Positions 33,756-44,650 of a stretch of 56,380 bases of DNA are shown here, piece by piece. Source of the DNA: Verrucomicrobiia bacterium (lineage in GTDB: Bacteria > Verrucomicrobiota > Verrucomicrobiia > Limisphaerales > DSYF01); contig DASTWL010000051.1 of NCBI GenBank assembly GCA_035765895.1, positions 1-56,380 on the forward strand. Direction: 5' to 3'. The translations under genes were made by a program, and so were the position numbers. The notes beneath the pieces were generated by a model. That model ran no database searches and had not been told where the DNA came from. It was given only the letters and a program-made list of their open reading frames with translations. The first letter of the stretch is position 1; the number at the start of each line of letters is the position of its first letter.

Positions 33756-34682
33756 ATGAAAGCAGAACTGGCGAAGAAATGGCTGGGGAAGCTGACGAAG
33801 CTGAACGCGGCGGCCGGGCGCGGCAAGTGCCGCGGCAAAGCGCCGCACAAGCCGCTGCTGCTGCTTTGCCTGCTCGACATGGCCGAGGCCGGCGAGTTCA
33901 CCGGGCGGAATTTCACGCGCACGGCCGGACTGGTGCTGCGGTTCAAATCCTACGGGGCGCTGGTGTCGGAGCGGTGGCCGACGCGGCTGGATTTGCGGAT
34001 GCCATTCTTCTATCTGCGCACGCAAGGATTCTGGCAGGCGTTCACGCTGGAGATGACGGCAGCGCAGTCGCCGGAATCGTGCTTCGTTTGCAAGTTGCAC
34101 GAGGAATTCTTCGATCTGCTCGGTGATGCCGATTTCCGTTTGAAGGCGCGACTGTTGCTGGTGTCGCGATATTTCGAGGCGCGCGAACGGGTGGCGTTGC
34201 TTGAAAGCCTCGGACTGTGCGCCGATGGCGTGGCGAAAGCGGAACATCGTATCGCGGCGTTGAATGAGGAGGCGGAGGATGCAGCTCGGAAGAAGGGACG
34301 AAGCGCGCGATTCGCGGTGCAAGTCGTTTCGCGTTACAAGTTCACCTGTGCGCTGACGGGCCTGTGCTGCCTCACGACGGATGGCGCGGCGATTGTGGAT
34401 GCGGCGCATATCGAGCCGTTCGCAGATTCGCAGAATGACGACATTGAGAACGGACTGGCCCTGTGCAAGAACGCGCACTGGATGTTTGATGAAGGGCTGT
34501 GGTCGGTGCGCAACGACGGGCGCGTGATCCTGTCAACGCAGCGATTCACGGAAAACGGGCCAGAGGGATTGCGCCTGCAACCGTATGCCGGGCGGCTGTT
34601 GCAATTTGCCGCAGGTGTCACATTGAGGCCAAAGCCAGAGTATTTTGCGCGCCATCGAGCCGCGCATTTGATTACGCCATAA
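33756..34682 (+). CDS. HNH endonuclease (COG3440-like restriction nuclease)
   Basis: 308 residues from the ATG at 33756. The N-terminal part (GKAPHKPLLLLCLLDMAEAG) is the helical domain typical of COG3440/HNH_2 restriction-type proteins. The HNH core at about residues 192-250 reads YKFTCALTGLCCLTT, then IVDAAHIEPFADSQ, NGLALCKNAHWMFDEGLW; the paired His and Asn/Asp residues of the beta-beta-alpha-metal site are present. Likely a DNA-cleaving or modification-dependent nuclease. It is 22 bases upstream of the CoiA-like gene, so it may be the first gene of operon 1 or an independent nuclease. Confidence 0.85.
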   Translation: MKAELAKKWLGKLTKLNAAAGRGKCRGKAPHKPLLLLCLLDMAEAGEFTGRNFTRTAGLVLRFKSYGALVSERWPTRLDLRMPFFYLRTQGFWQAFTLEMTAAQSPESCFVCKLHEEFFDLLGDADFRLKARLLLVSRYFEARERVALLESLGLCADGVAKAEHRIAALNEEAEDAARKKGRSARFAVQVVSRYKFTCALTGLCCLTTDGAAIVDAAHIEPFADSQNDDIENGLALCKNAHWMFDEGLWSVRNDGRVILSTQRFTENGPEGLRLQPYAGRLLQFAAGVTLRPKPEYFARHRAAHLITP

Positions 34683-34704
34683 TTTTTGACTGCATTGGGC
34701 GGGA

Positions 34705-36219
34705 TTGTCGTGCATCCTTTACGTCCGGGTGGACGACGCATTCGATACAATCCGAAATCAGCGTGTCCGGGCTGCGAGCGCCTCCGCAGGCCGGTTTCCC
34801 GACAGGTATCTCTGTCCGGTGTGCCAATCGGAGGTGTTTTATGCTGCTGGGGCATTTCAGTCTCCCCATTTTCGTCATCGTCCAGGCAGTGACGATGACG
34901 AATGTGAGCGCCGTGCGAACAACTTTCACAGGGATGTTCCTCTTTCACAGCATGAATATGAACATTTGGATGCTGTCTTGGTGGCCACACAGTCACCTCA
35001 TGCCCAAGAAACTTCGGTTGCATTTGCGGTGAGGTTTCGGCCGGCGTATCAGGCTGGCTTTGTCCATTTCATTGCAGGGGAGAGTTCGGTTCCTTACACA
35101 ATCCATCCCAATCTCCGACAGCAGTATTTTCAAATTACCACAGCGGAAAAAAACTATCTCGTCAAAGCGCATCTGAACGGAAGACAACACGAATTGCACA
35201 TTGTCGAAGGCTTCGAAGAAGAACCTGCGGTGTTCCGGGCTTCCGATCGTGAAGCTGTTCGTATCCCGAAACACCGGATTCTCAAGCCGGGCGCATACAT
35301 CGTCGTAAGCAGAAAGGTCATTTCCAATTTCCACCCGCTGGTGCAGCCAAAATCCATAAAAACGATTCGCGGGGTATACGCAACGCTGATTCAGATCCCT
35401 GAAGATCCAAGTTGGCAAGTGCGGCAAAATCTTCAGGCAATTCTTCATTTTGAAATTGCAGCCAAGATTGCCGACTACGGTTTCTTTGCTCCATTTAGTG
35501 CGTATGAATTGGCTCCAGACTGTTGGGAAATCTCCAAGGATGCTGAGGTTGCGATCCGCATCCGAGTCTCAAGAAATCTCGTGCCACGATACACCCAATT
35601 GTTGGTGCAGGAGCGGCGGTCCGGTCATTTGACAACGAATTACCTGTCGTTGAAAGACGACGCGGATACGTTCACGATTCAGAGTCCAACAGGTAAATTG
35701 AGGCCCGACATAATTCGTGTCGGCCTCGCGCATCCGGTTCGATTTCTATTTGAAATTCGCTTTTCAAATGACTGCGCTTTGCCTCAGAGCGCAAACATTG
35801 TGTTCAAATTCGGCAAATCTCCCGACACCCGCATGCGCCTGACTTGGACGGCGCATGAGTTGGCATCGACGCTGATCAATGCAAGTCGGGGTAATGGGGA
35901 ATTGCTGTCAGTCGTCTTTCCGAAAGCCATCCAACTCAGCATTAGTGACCGGGGTGGCCGCCGGCTGAAAATTACGCAAGACGACACTGCGAGGCAGATT
36001 GTCTCGTTTCTTCGAAGTGGAAAGTTTCCCTGTTGTTTGTCGGCGTTGGGCTATCCCGATGTTGTTCTGAAGCGTCAGCGCACAGTGCGCCAGCGCCCCT
36101 TCATCACGAAGCAGTCCACAAATGTAAAACCTCGCTCACATTACCAGGCGCGGCTTTTGAACGCTTTTAATCGTGGCCGGGTTTCTGCATACTCAATCAG
36201 ATCCATTGCTTATGAGTGA
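34705..36219 (+). CDS. CoiA-like zinc-ribbon protein, first gene of candidate defence operon 1
   Basis: 504 residues with a start at TTG 34705 (a GTG at 34729 is also possible). Near the N-terminus DRYLCPVCQSEVFYAAGAFQ and SPHFRHRPGSDDDECERR place C37, C40, H55, H58 and C67 like the metal site of competence protein CoiA-family proteins, which carry a restriction-nuclease-like fold. The remaining ~400 residues are beta-rich and unrecognised (e.g. SVPYTIHPNLRQQYFQ, RSHYQARLLNAFNRGRVSAY). Classical CoiA catalytic residues could not be confirmed. The end overlaps the next gene by 8 bases (ATGAGTGA), implying coupled translation. Composition is more AT-rich than the host genes. Role: probably DNA or nucleotide sensing in the helicase operon (inference). 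Confidence 0.6.
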   Translation: MSCILYVRVDDAFDTIRNQRVRAASASAGRFPDRYLCPVCQSEVFYAAGAFQSPHFRHRPGSDDDECERRANNFHRDVPLSQHEYEHLDAVLVATQSPHAQETSVAFAVRFRPAYQAGFVHFIAGESSVPYTIHPNLRQQYFQITTAEKNYLVKAHLNGRQHELHIVEGFEEEPAVFRASDREAVRIPKHRILKPGAYIVVSRKVISNFHPLVQPKSIKTIRGVYATLIQIPEDPSWQVRQNLQAILHFEIAAKIADYGFFAPFSAYELAPDCWEISKDAEVAIRIRVSRNLVPRYTQLLVQERRSGHLTTNYLSLKDDADTFTIQSPTGKLRPDIIRVGLAHPVRFLFEIRFSNDCALPQSANIVFKFGKSPDTRMRLTWTAHELASTLINASRGNGELLSVVFPKAIQLSISDRGGRRLKITQDDTARQIVSFLRSGKFPCCLSALGYPDVVLKRQRTVRQRPFITKQSTNVKPRSHYQARLLNAFNRGRVSAYSIRSIAYE

Positions 36220-38203
36220 AATCCGAAAAGTGATAGGCGTTTTTGATCAACTTGTGGCAAACAAGAATGGAATCGCCTTTCCATCGGTTCGCGTGTGGAT
36301 CAGGGGGGCTAACGATTACGAGACGCGCGGTTTGGAGCAATTGTTTCCAGAGCGTGGGACAGTATACTTGCACGTTTCAGCTTGTGAAAATCAACACCCC
36401 CTGCGGAATCAAGTGGGCCTTTTCAACTGCGTTGAATCGCCAGGGCAAAGTGCCGCATGGAAGGTAAATACCACATCGAAGCATCTTGCGAAAGTAGTGG
36501 ATTATCCCGCGTGGGAGAGTAAACCGGGGCACCTGGCTTTTTGGGAGTGGTTGGCGGGATACAAAGAATCGCTACCTTGCAACATTTTGTTGAGTCAAGG
36601 CATTGCCTATGTGCGCCGAGGAAAGCGAGAACTTATAGGGCCGTTTGCCGCCACAAGCGAAGGCAGGCTCTCCCCGCGAGAACAAACATTCATTTTTGAC
36701 GGAGTGGACATCGTTCAGACTGAGATTTCTGGCAGGAAGTATGGATTCATAGACACGGAAAGTCTGCCCAAAGGCAAACCGATATTGCTAGACCCCAAAG
36801 AAGCAATTCATCGACGGTTGAAGATACTAAGCCGGACGGGCCATTTGGAATGGCTCTCCCGAACCAAGGTGCAGGAATTGTCGAATGCTCTGGCTGGCAT
36901 CACGGTTGCCGATGGTTCCGAATGGGTAATGGAACATTTGCCCGGAGCGTTAGAGAATATCAGTCAGGTGGGGCGGCTTGATGAGAATACTGTCGAGTCA
37001 ATACTTCAGATCAAAACTGTGGAGGAAGCGCTGGCACTCATGTGGAAACGCCAACACGCAGAAACCACGAGCAAAGCAGAGAAGGAAATTGATGAACTGA
37101 AGAAAGCAGCGGGAAACATTCAAAAGGCAATCGAGGATAAGAACGGAGAACTGGCCCAGTTGCAGAGCGAAAGGAATTCGCTTGAAAACGAATTGCGGAG
37201 GCTCAACCAAAACATCGAGGCGGCACGGACTGATGCGCGAAAAGTGTTTGATGAAGAATTGAAGCGGCTCGCATCGTCGCCCGAGAGTCTTGCCCTATTT
37301 GCGGCCTGGAGCAGTTCGGGCAATAAAGGGCTTGGGACGAACTCGGGCCTCAAAATCAAAGTTCAGCAATTGGATGCGAATCGCCAAAAGGCAGCCAATC
37401 TCTCGGATGCCTTCAGCAACAACCTTAGAAGGATTGGGCTTTCGCCCGCGAGTGCGAGTGAGGTGGCGATTGTTTGTGCCGCTGCGATGCTAAGTGGACA
37501 GCCAGTTGCATTTCGGTCTCTTCATTCCGACATGCTTGCGGATGCAGTCGTTAGTGCGCTCGGACAACCACAAGCGTTGTGGGTGGATTTGCCCGCTGGA
37601 CTGCTCGACCCTGTTGACTGGGAATCGTTGATTCCAGACGACCAGAAAACGCTCCCCCTAATCCTTCAAGGAGTCAACCGATCTGATGTTTCAATGGTTT
37701 TGGGATCGAAACGAATGGCTGTTTCGAGACAGGCGTTGGGGTGTCAGAAGCCCGAAGGCATGTTGCTTGTTACCCTAGAGCAAACCAGAGAGATGCAAGT
37801 CCAAGAGGATATTGAATTCGGCGCGATTGTAGATGATCGAATGTTGAAATTTGGTGCCGCAAAGGTGGCGGCTGCAATTCACAGTTTCAGTGCCCAATCG
37901 GCCAATCTCGCTGACATTGAATTAATTTCAGACGAAGAGTTGATCGAGGTGGTCGGTGATGAGTTTGCCCAACTCGCGTTGTTTAGAACCTCAGCCAAGA
38001 GAATCTTATATCGGCGGGCGATTAGCGCGCTAAAACTCGCCAAAATCAGCAACCAAGAAATTTGCCGATTGCTTTACAAATACTGGATTCTTCCCCGGCT
38101 GGCGGCAAATGATATGAGCAGCGTCTTAGAGTCCTACAGGGAGAAATGGAAACAGGATGCGAACTTAAGCGATCTGGCCAAAGCAACGACGGGAAATGAG
38201 TAA
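36212..38203 (+). CDS. Large coiled-coil protein of candidate defence operon 1
   Basis: 663 residues from ATG 36212. Residues ~1-270 are an unrecognised mixed domain. A strong coiled coil lies at ~283-353 (AEKEIDELKKAAGNIQKAIE and onward). The C-terminal half (VAIVCAAAMLSGQPVAFRSL... ALWVDLPAGLLD... LPLILQGVNRSDVSMVLG) has the rhythm of an AAA-type ATPase core in which the P-loop Gly-Lys-Thr has been lost. That is a by-eye impression, not a proven homology. ATGAGTGA and ATGAGTAA overlaps link it to both neighbours. Probably a structural or adaptor subunit of the helicase complex. Confidence 0.55.
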   Translation: MSEIRKVIGVFDQLVANKNGIAFPSVRVWIRGANDYETRGLEQLFPERGTVYLHVSACENQHPLRNQVGLFNCVESPGQSAAWKVNTTSKHLAKVVDYPAWESKPGHLAFWEWLAGYKESLPCNILLSQGIAYVRRGKRELIGPFAATSEGRLSPREQTFIFDGVDIVQTEISGRKYGFIDTESLPKGKPILLDPKEAIHRRLKILSRTGHLEWLSRTKVQELSNALAGITVADGSEWVMEHLPGALENISQVGRLDENTVESILQIKTVEEALALMWKRQHAETTSKAEKEIDELKKAAGNIQKAIEDKNGELAQLQSERNSLENELRRLNQNIEAARTDARKVFDEELKRLASSPESLALFAAWSSSGNKGLGTNSGLKIKVQQLDANRQKAANLSDAFSNNLRRIGLSPASASEVAIVCAAAMLSGQPVAFRSLHSDMLADAVVSALGQPQALWVDLPAGLLDPVDWESLIPDDQKTLPLILQGVNRSDVSMVLGSKRMAVSRQALGCQKPEGMLLVTLEQTREMQVQEDIEFGAIVDDRMLKFGAAKVAAAIHSFSAQSANLADIELISDEELIEVVGDEFAQLALFRTSAKRILYRRAISALKLAKISNQEICRLLYKYWILPRLAANDMSSVLESYREKWKQDANLSDLAKATTGNE

Positions 38204-39218
38204 ACTCGCGCCAACGCCGAAATCGGGAAGTGTTCAAATCACGAATACCTACGAAACCTGGCGTGCCTCACAAACATGGTTGGCTGAGATGGTGCGTGCG
38301 GTGGCAAGCAGACTATTTGCCCAAGCAAACGGTGAGTTCATAGAAACGGGGGACAAATCGTCATTTGCAGTGCATTGGAGTGCGCTCACAGCGCAGGTTG
38401 CAAAGTTGTTCGGTGCATTGTTCGATGAAAGTGATCCAGAATTGTCGATTTCATGGGTGATCGATTTGCTAGTGCACCTGGAAGATCTCGGAGACATCGG
38501 TCGCGGCTACTGCTTGCCTCGTGAATCACGGGTCGTGCGGATAACCGAGGACTGGGGACGGATTGCAGGCGGCTTGCCACTGGAATTGAGCGAACACTGC
38601 GAAGATGGAATTGACATTGTGCCATGCGAATCTATCGGGCGAGTAGTGAAATTGGCAAAGCACTTTAGTCAGCACGATGACGGCGCTGAACACTCTGACG
38701 TATTCCGTTGGGTAGGGCGAAGTGCTGAAAGTCTGTTTGCAGAGTTGTGCGATGAGTTGCCGGAACGCCCTGCTTCTCCTCCCCCCGAAGGAACAGTCTA
38801 TTACAACTCCCAACTTCAGCGATTACGCACTCGTGGTGAGCGTTGGCAAAGCAAATTTCCGGGCGGCGAGTTTGTGGTGGCTCGCACTGGGGCTTTCCCG
38901 GCGCATTACAGTGTTCACATTCGCAGACAGGAAAACCGAGCGCCTGCCTGGTATGAGGTAACACGAAACGAAGCCAGACGATGGGTGCTTCTCGCCGAGA
39001 AAATTGCGGGAACGATGAACCGAATCCCGATGAGAGCCGAGGAGCACGGTATTGTCGTGTTTTTGCCAGATATGCTTCCAAAGGCGTGGACGACCGCACT
39101 TTTCACGTGCGCGTCGTCCGTCGTTCCAGCCGAAAAGGGGTGGACGCTGAAAATTCAAGATGGAGGCAAAGGTCTGGCAGAGGCCGTTCTCAGGAGCGCG
39201 AACATTCAAATGATATGA
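38196..39218 (+). CDS. Unknown protein of candidate defence operon 1
   Basis: 340 residues, start ATG 38196 inside ATGAGTAA (8-base overlap with the upstream stop). The end overlaps the helicase start as ATGA. An N-terminal helical region is followed by SISWVIDLLVHLEDLGDIGR and GYCLPRESRVVRI, which could be a winged-helix-like unit. Later segments such as GEFVVARTGAFPAHYSVHIR are beta-rich. No enzyme motif is visible. The tight coupling to the helicase gene suggests a stoichiometric partner. Confidence 0.6.
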   Translation: MSKLAPTPKSGSVQITNTYETWRASQTWLAEMVRAVASRLFAQANGEFIETGDKSSFAVHWSALTAQVAKLFGALFDESDPELSISWVIDLLVHLEDLGDIGRGYCLPRESRVVRITEDWGRIAGGLPLELSEHCEDGIDIVPCESIGRVVKLAKHFSQHDDGAEHSDVFRWVGRSAESLFAELCDELPERPASPPPEGTVYYNSQLQRLRTRGERWQSKFPGGEFVVARTGAFPAHYSVHIRRQENRAPAWYEVTRNEARRWVLLAEKIAGTMNRIPMRAEEHGIVVFLPDMLPKAWTTALFTCASSVVPAEKGWTLKIQDGGKGLAEAVLRSANIQMI

Positions 39219-42200
39219 ACAATCAGCAAACCATTCAAAGCGTCATTGAAGGACTGGGTGATGACCTGCGCGCTTACCTTGAGGCGCAATATCATGTGCG
39301 TGACGCATCTGTGCTCCACGAGCGTAAGTTGCTGTTGAAGGATGGAGCGACCATTGCACAGAAGCCATACTTGGAAGCTACTCCTGCGTATGTCCTATCA
39401 GACGAATATGCGCAACTCGATTTGCCGGCGGCCGCAAAGACCCTTCTGACTTCCCTAGCCAAGATACCCAAAAGCGGAATTTTTCCCAGACCCTACGGCC
39501 ACCAGGCTCATGCGTTAAAGGCATTCCTCAAAGAGCAAAGGGATGTGCTGGCAGCAACGGGCACAGGTTCTGGTAAAACGGAAATCTTCTTGTTGTCCAT
39601 TCTTGGGAGTCTGGCTGAAGAATGCACGCTTGGGCCAAAAGCGACCAAAATGACTGGTTGCAGAGCTCTGATTCTTTATCCGATGAACGCACTGGTTTCG
39701 GATCAACTGGCGCGAATGCGCAGGGTGCTCGGAAACAAAGATGTCGCAGCACTGTTGCATGGCATGCGTGGTCGGCATGTGCGATTTGGCATGTATACCA
39801 GCCGAACGCCATTCCCGGGGGAAATCTCATCTGATCTGAACAAAGGGCGGTGCCGCGATCTGTTGCAAAACTTCTATCGCCCCATACTCGGAAACGAAAA
39901 ACTGCTGGCTGAACTGAAAGCGCGTGGCAAGTGGCCCGCGAAGGATGTCCAAGCCTTTTTCGGACAGGACGGGCAGCGGTGGGATGATCGGCTTAAAACC
40001 GGGTCGCAAGATGTTGAACTCCTGATGCGACACGAGATTCAGGAGGCATGTCCCGATATCCTGATCACCAACTATTCGATGCTCGAATACATGATGCTGC
40101 GGCCAATCGAGAGGAGCATTTTCGAGCAAACAGCGAAGTGGCTTGAGAACAAGGGCACGTTTCTGACGATTGTGCTTGATGAGGCACATATGTATCGGGG
40201 AGCGACAGGAGCGGAAGTGGCTTTTTTGTTGCGACGTCTTTTCGCCCGGCTGGGAATCAAACGTGATCGGATTCGATTTATTCTGACAACCGCCAGTGTT
40301 GGCAGCAGTGCAGATGACGAATCCTCAGCGCGCGACTTTGCATGCGACCTCACCGGACTTCCGCGGACCAAACGAAATGATATTGCCTTTGTCCGAGGAA
40401 CAAAAGAGGAGTGGAGCAAGCCGTCACCAGCATCCAAGGCAGAGGCGGTTGCGCTTGCAGAATTTGATGGCGGTAGTTTTGCCGCTGTAATGCATGATGC
40501 AGAAAAGGTGGCGATAGCATTGAATCAGTTGGGGAAGAAACTCGGATGGGCAAACGTGTCAGCAGCGAATCCAGGCAACGACCTCTATGCTGCGGTTGCG
40601 CAGTTCGGTCCGGCAAAGTTGCTGGTGACGGAGGTTAGTGGAAATGCGCTCGTGCTGGATCAAGTGGCTCTGAAGTTGTTTCCGAACGTGCCCGATGAAG
40701 CGACGCGAGTCAGAGCCATGGACGCCCTATTGCGGCTCTGCAATTACGCGAGAGATGCCAAGACGGAAAAAGTATTCCTGCCAGCGCGGCTTCACTTGTT
40801 TTTTCGAGGCTTATCGGGCCTCTATGCGTGCGCTAATCCCAAGTGTTCTGGAAAACGTGACCCTAAAAAAACAACTTTGCTTGGAAGGCTGTATCCCGAG
40901 CCTCGTGTTGCTTGTGAATGTGGCGCGCGGGTTTTTGAAATCCTAACGCACCGTGATTGTGGGGCGGTGTTCCTGAAGGGCTATGTGCCGAGAGAACTGC
41001 GCCCCTCTTTCCTTTGGCACGAGCCGACCACCGGCATCGGGGATGAATCGTCAGGATCGGAATTGGCTCTGCAAGAAATGGAGTTACTGGTTACGCCGGA
41101 GGCATCAAATCTCCCCAAACAAGCAGTCTGGCTGAACATCACTTCCGGCCAATTGTTGTGGAGCGAGCCAGCGACAAAAGATGGCTGGATACTGACTTAT
41201 GCTGCCGACGGTTCTGGAACGCTAACAGCGCAGATTTCACATGTGTTCAGCAATTGTCCCCAGTGTGGTGGCCGAACCCGAAATGGCCCAAATGAGCCGA
41301 GCAGAATAATGGACCTGCGGACGAAGGGTGAGCAGCCCTTTGGTCAGTTGATTAAGCGGCAATTGTTCGCCCAGCCGCCTGACGGTTCTAAAGGTGTGGA
41401 TGATTACCCCAACCAGGGCCGGAAGGTGTTGATCTTTTAAGATGGTCGCCAGAAGGCAGCTCGTCTTGCAAAAGCGATTCCGGACGAGGTTGAAGCGGAT
41501 GCCTTCCGAGAATTGCTGGCACATGGATATGCCATGCTTGAGTCAGGCCGGAGGGAGAGACTTCAACTGCTGAAGGCTTATGCGCCATTTGTTGCAGCGT
41601 GTGCAGCGGCACATGTGAGCCCATTTTCTGGAGATGATGCTCAGAAATTGAGAGAAGCCGTGCGGTCGTTCAAGGGAGTATATGCAAGTGACATCAATGA
41701 TTTTATCGAAGATCTTCCCGCGCCCCCATTGGCCTTCAGAACGCAACTGTATCGCCAGGCCTGTGGCGGGCTTTACTCCATGCGATTCATTTGCGCGGGC
41801 TGGTTGACGCCATTGCCGAGGGTCATCAAGCAGCTAGCGGAGAAATTTCCCGAGGAAAAGCGCCAGGCTGTTGAAGAAATGGCCCTTACCTGGGTGCAGT
41901 GGTTGGCTTGGGATACTGCTATCGACAAAGATTTTGAGAGGCGGAGGAGGGCGGAAATTGCAGGTTTCGACAAACCCACTTGGGCACACAAGGGGACCTA
42001 CCGCAAAGAGATCGCCAAAGTGATATCAGACAAGGGGTTTGATCCCAGTGCAATTGAGGGAATGTTGCAGGAATCATTTGCGTTTTTTGACTCTGGCGAA
42101 GGAGGGTATTACCTCAAGCCAGAAACACTTGTCTTGAACATTGCCCTAGAGCACAAGTGGTTCAGGTGCCAATCTTGTTTTACTGACTCGCCACACTTGC

Positions 42201-44650
42201 TGCTCGGACATTGTCCGCGATGTGGGGGACATGAGATCACCGAGTTCGATCCAAACGTAGATCCCTACGTGCAAAGCCGCAAAGGCTTCTGGCGGAAACC
42301 CGTCAAGGCAGCTCATGACGGAAAGACAACTCCGCGGCTTCTCTCGGCGGAGGAACACACGGCACAATTATCACACAAAGAGGCAACAAGCGGTTGGGTG
42401 AAGACCGAGGAATATGAACTGCGATTCCAGGACGTTCTCGCTGATCCGGTCAACAAGCCGGCAGTTGATGTCCTGAGTTGCACAACCACGATGGAGGTCG
42501 GTATCGACATCGGATCGTTGGTTGCGGTGGGGCTGAGAAACGTGCCGCCGCAGCGGGAGAATTATCAACAACGCGCAGGACGTGCGGGTCGTCGAGGCTC
42601 GGCAGTCTCCACCGTCGTGACTTACTGCCAGGGGGGGGCGCACGACAATCATTATTATGCGCACGTGGATGAAATCTCATCTGGCGCACCGCGAAAGCTC
42701 ACGGTGAAAGTGAATAATGCCAAGATTGCCCGGCGGCATGTCAGGTCGTTCCTGCTGCAGGAGTATTTTGGCGAACGCGAGGCGGCTTCTTCGCCCGATA
42801 TATTGAGCAGTTTGGGAACTTTGCAGGGGTTTTTTGAGGGCACTGGCGAAGGCACGCTGGCGGATTTTTGCGAGTGGATGAAGCAGAAAGTGGCGGCCGG
42901 AATCGGCAAGAAAGTGCAAGCGTGGTTGGGAAACAATTTGGAGGATGTCAAAGATGTCGCGGAGTGGGCGACCACAGAGGCGAAGGATTTTGCCGCTAAG
43001 TTGAGCGGACTCAAACCGAAAGCTCAGGAGATGATCGCTCGTGAGGCGGGAATGAATGACGCAGAGCGGACGAAGCTGCTGGAATTTCTGCTCTCTGAAG
43101 CGATTCTGCCAACCTATGCCTTTCCGACAGACCTATCGACGTTTCGCGTTGAAGAGTGGGATACGGATGTGTCGAATCTGGTTGCCCGGTATGCCCCGCA
43201 ACAGGCGATTTCACGGGCGCTTTCTGAATATGCGCCGGGGCGGCTGATCACCATTGATAAACGGACCTACAAGTCGGCTGCGGTGACGGCCAATGTCTCC
43301 CTGACCGAACCGAAGCGGGCACGTCCCTTGTTCACAAATCCGCATCGCAAGCCGTATGTGTTCTGCGACCAAAAACACTGCTGTTACGTGGAGGATGTTG
43401 GCGACCAAAACGGGGCGACGCGAGAGAACGCAGATTGTCCGCTCTGCGGAATTGGCAAACTGCGGGTCGTCGAAATGATTACGCCAGAAGTGTTCCTGCC
43501 AGATGACGGTCGCGAGGTTAGCGCGCTCGATGACGACTCTGATTATTCCTACGCAACCCCAGCCCAGTTCCCAGTGCCGTTACATCAAAGCGGGGACAAA
43601 CAGCAATTAGTTCGAAAATTAAGTGACCGGTTGGAAGTGTTCCGGCGAGCTGACGCGCAACTCGTTGTCGTCAACAAGGGCGATCCGGATGATCAATCTG
43701 GATTCCATGTTTGCGATGCCTGTGGACGGGCCACGCTCGCAAAGGTGGGAGCCCCACCAACGTCGCATCGGACGCCTTACAAGGTGTTGGCGAGCAATCG
43801 AAGCCATGCCAGGGCCGTGGCCAGATGTGAAGGGGAAATCAAAGGGCCAGTATTTCTCGGCAATCGATTTGTTACCGATCTTGTAATTCTGCGAATCCAA
43901 ATCACCAAACCGCTGTGTCAATCGCCGCGTGCGATGGCGGCTGAGTATTGTGCCTTACAGGATGCCTTGCAGACGCTGGCGGACGCGCTCCCGCTGGCAG
44001 CAGGGAGAATGTTTGATGTGGATTTCACCGAGTTCAGCGCCGGATACCGGCTGATCAACCAGAGTGGCGAGGGTGCTTCCATCGCGGCTGAAATCTACAT
44101 GTTTGATACTTTGTCCGGCGGCGCGGGCTATTCCGAGCGGGTGGGCGATGCAATGGAGGAGTTGCTTAAAGATTATGTCCGCAAGGTGTTGTCATGTGAC
44201 GATGAACACGGTGAGGGATGCGACCGTTCCTGTTATCGCTGTCTGCGGCACTACTATAACCAGTTTTATCACTCGCGTCTCGACCGGCATCTTGCTCTGG
44301 ACCTGCTCGATTTGATTCTGGACGGCAAGTCCCCTGCAGACGGTCCGGTGGCAGAACAAGAGCAACAATTGCAGGGATTGCAGGTCATGCTCGACCTGGA
44401 TGGCATCACGACACAGATGGGGGGATCGGTTGATGGCATCAAGGTGCCACTCCTTGCCAAGCACAAAGGAAAGAGTGTCGCGGTGTGCGTCACGCATGCC
44501 TTGGTGGCAGAACAATTCCGGTCAGGGCTAGTTGATGATCTGGATGGCAGTTCGGTGCCGCTGCGTCCGCTGAACGCCTACCAACTCACGCGGAATCTTC
44601 CGTCGTGCCACCTTGCAATCAGAAAATGCCTGGGCCTCCGACCTTCATAA
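39215..44650 (+). pseudogene. COG1205/DruE-like DUF1998 helicase with one in-frame TAA
   Basis: Read through, the gene encodes 1811 codons, the size I recall for DruE-type helicases. Motifs: GHQAHALKAF (Q-like), Walker A ATGTGSGKTE (residues 114-123), DEAH in IVLDEAHMYRGATG (322-325), TTAS (358-361); later TTMEVGIDIG and QRAGRAGRRGS, several zinc-ribbon Cys pairs (CANPKC/CECG, CQSC/CPRC, CPLC, CDAC) and a C-terminal DUF1998 module (SGGAGYSERV, then GCDRSCYRCLRHYYNQ). A TAA at 41438-41440 falls in helicase motif IV: the frame reads GRKVLIF-stop-DGRQKAARLA, where relatives have FSD. There is no frameshift; a single C-to-A change from TCA would explain it. Alternatives: two separate proteins (restart near TTG 41513), a sequencing error, or readthrough. 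Confidence 0.85.

Noticed and set aside
41438-41440. Programmed recoding (selenocysteine, pyrrolysine) at the internal stop
   Set aside because: The codon is TAA, which is not used for Sec or Pyl, and no downstream structure was seen; mutation or sequencing error is simpler.
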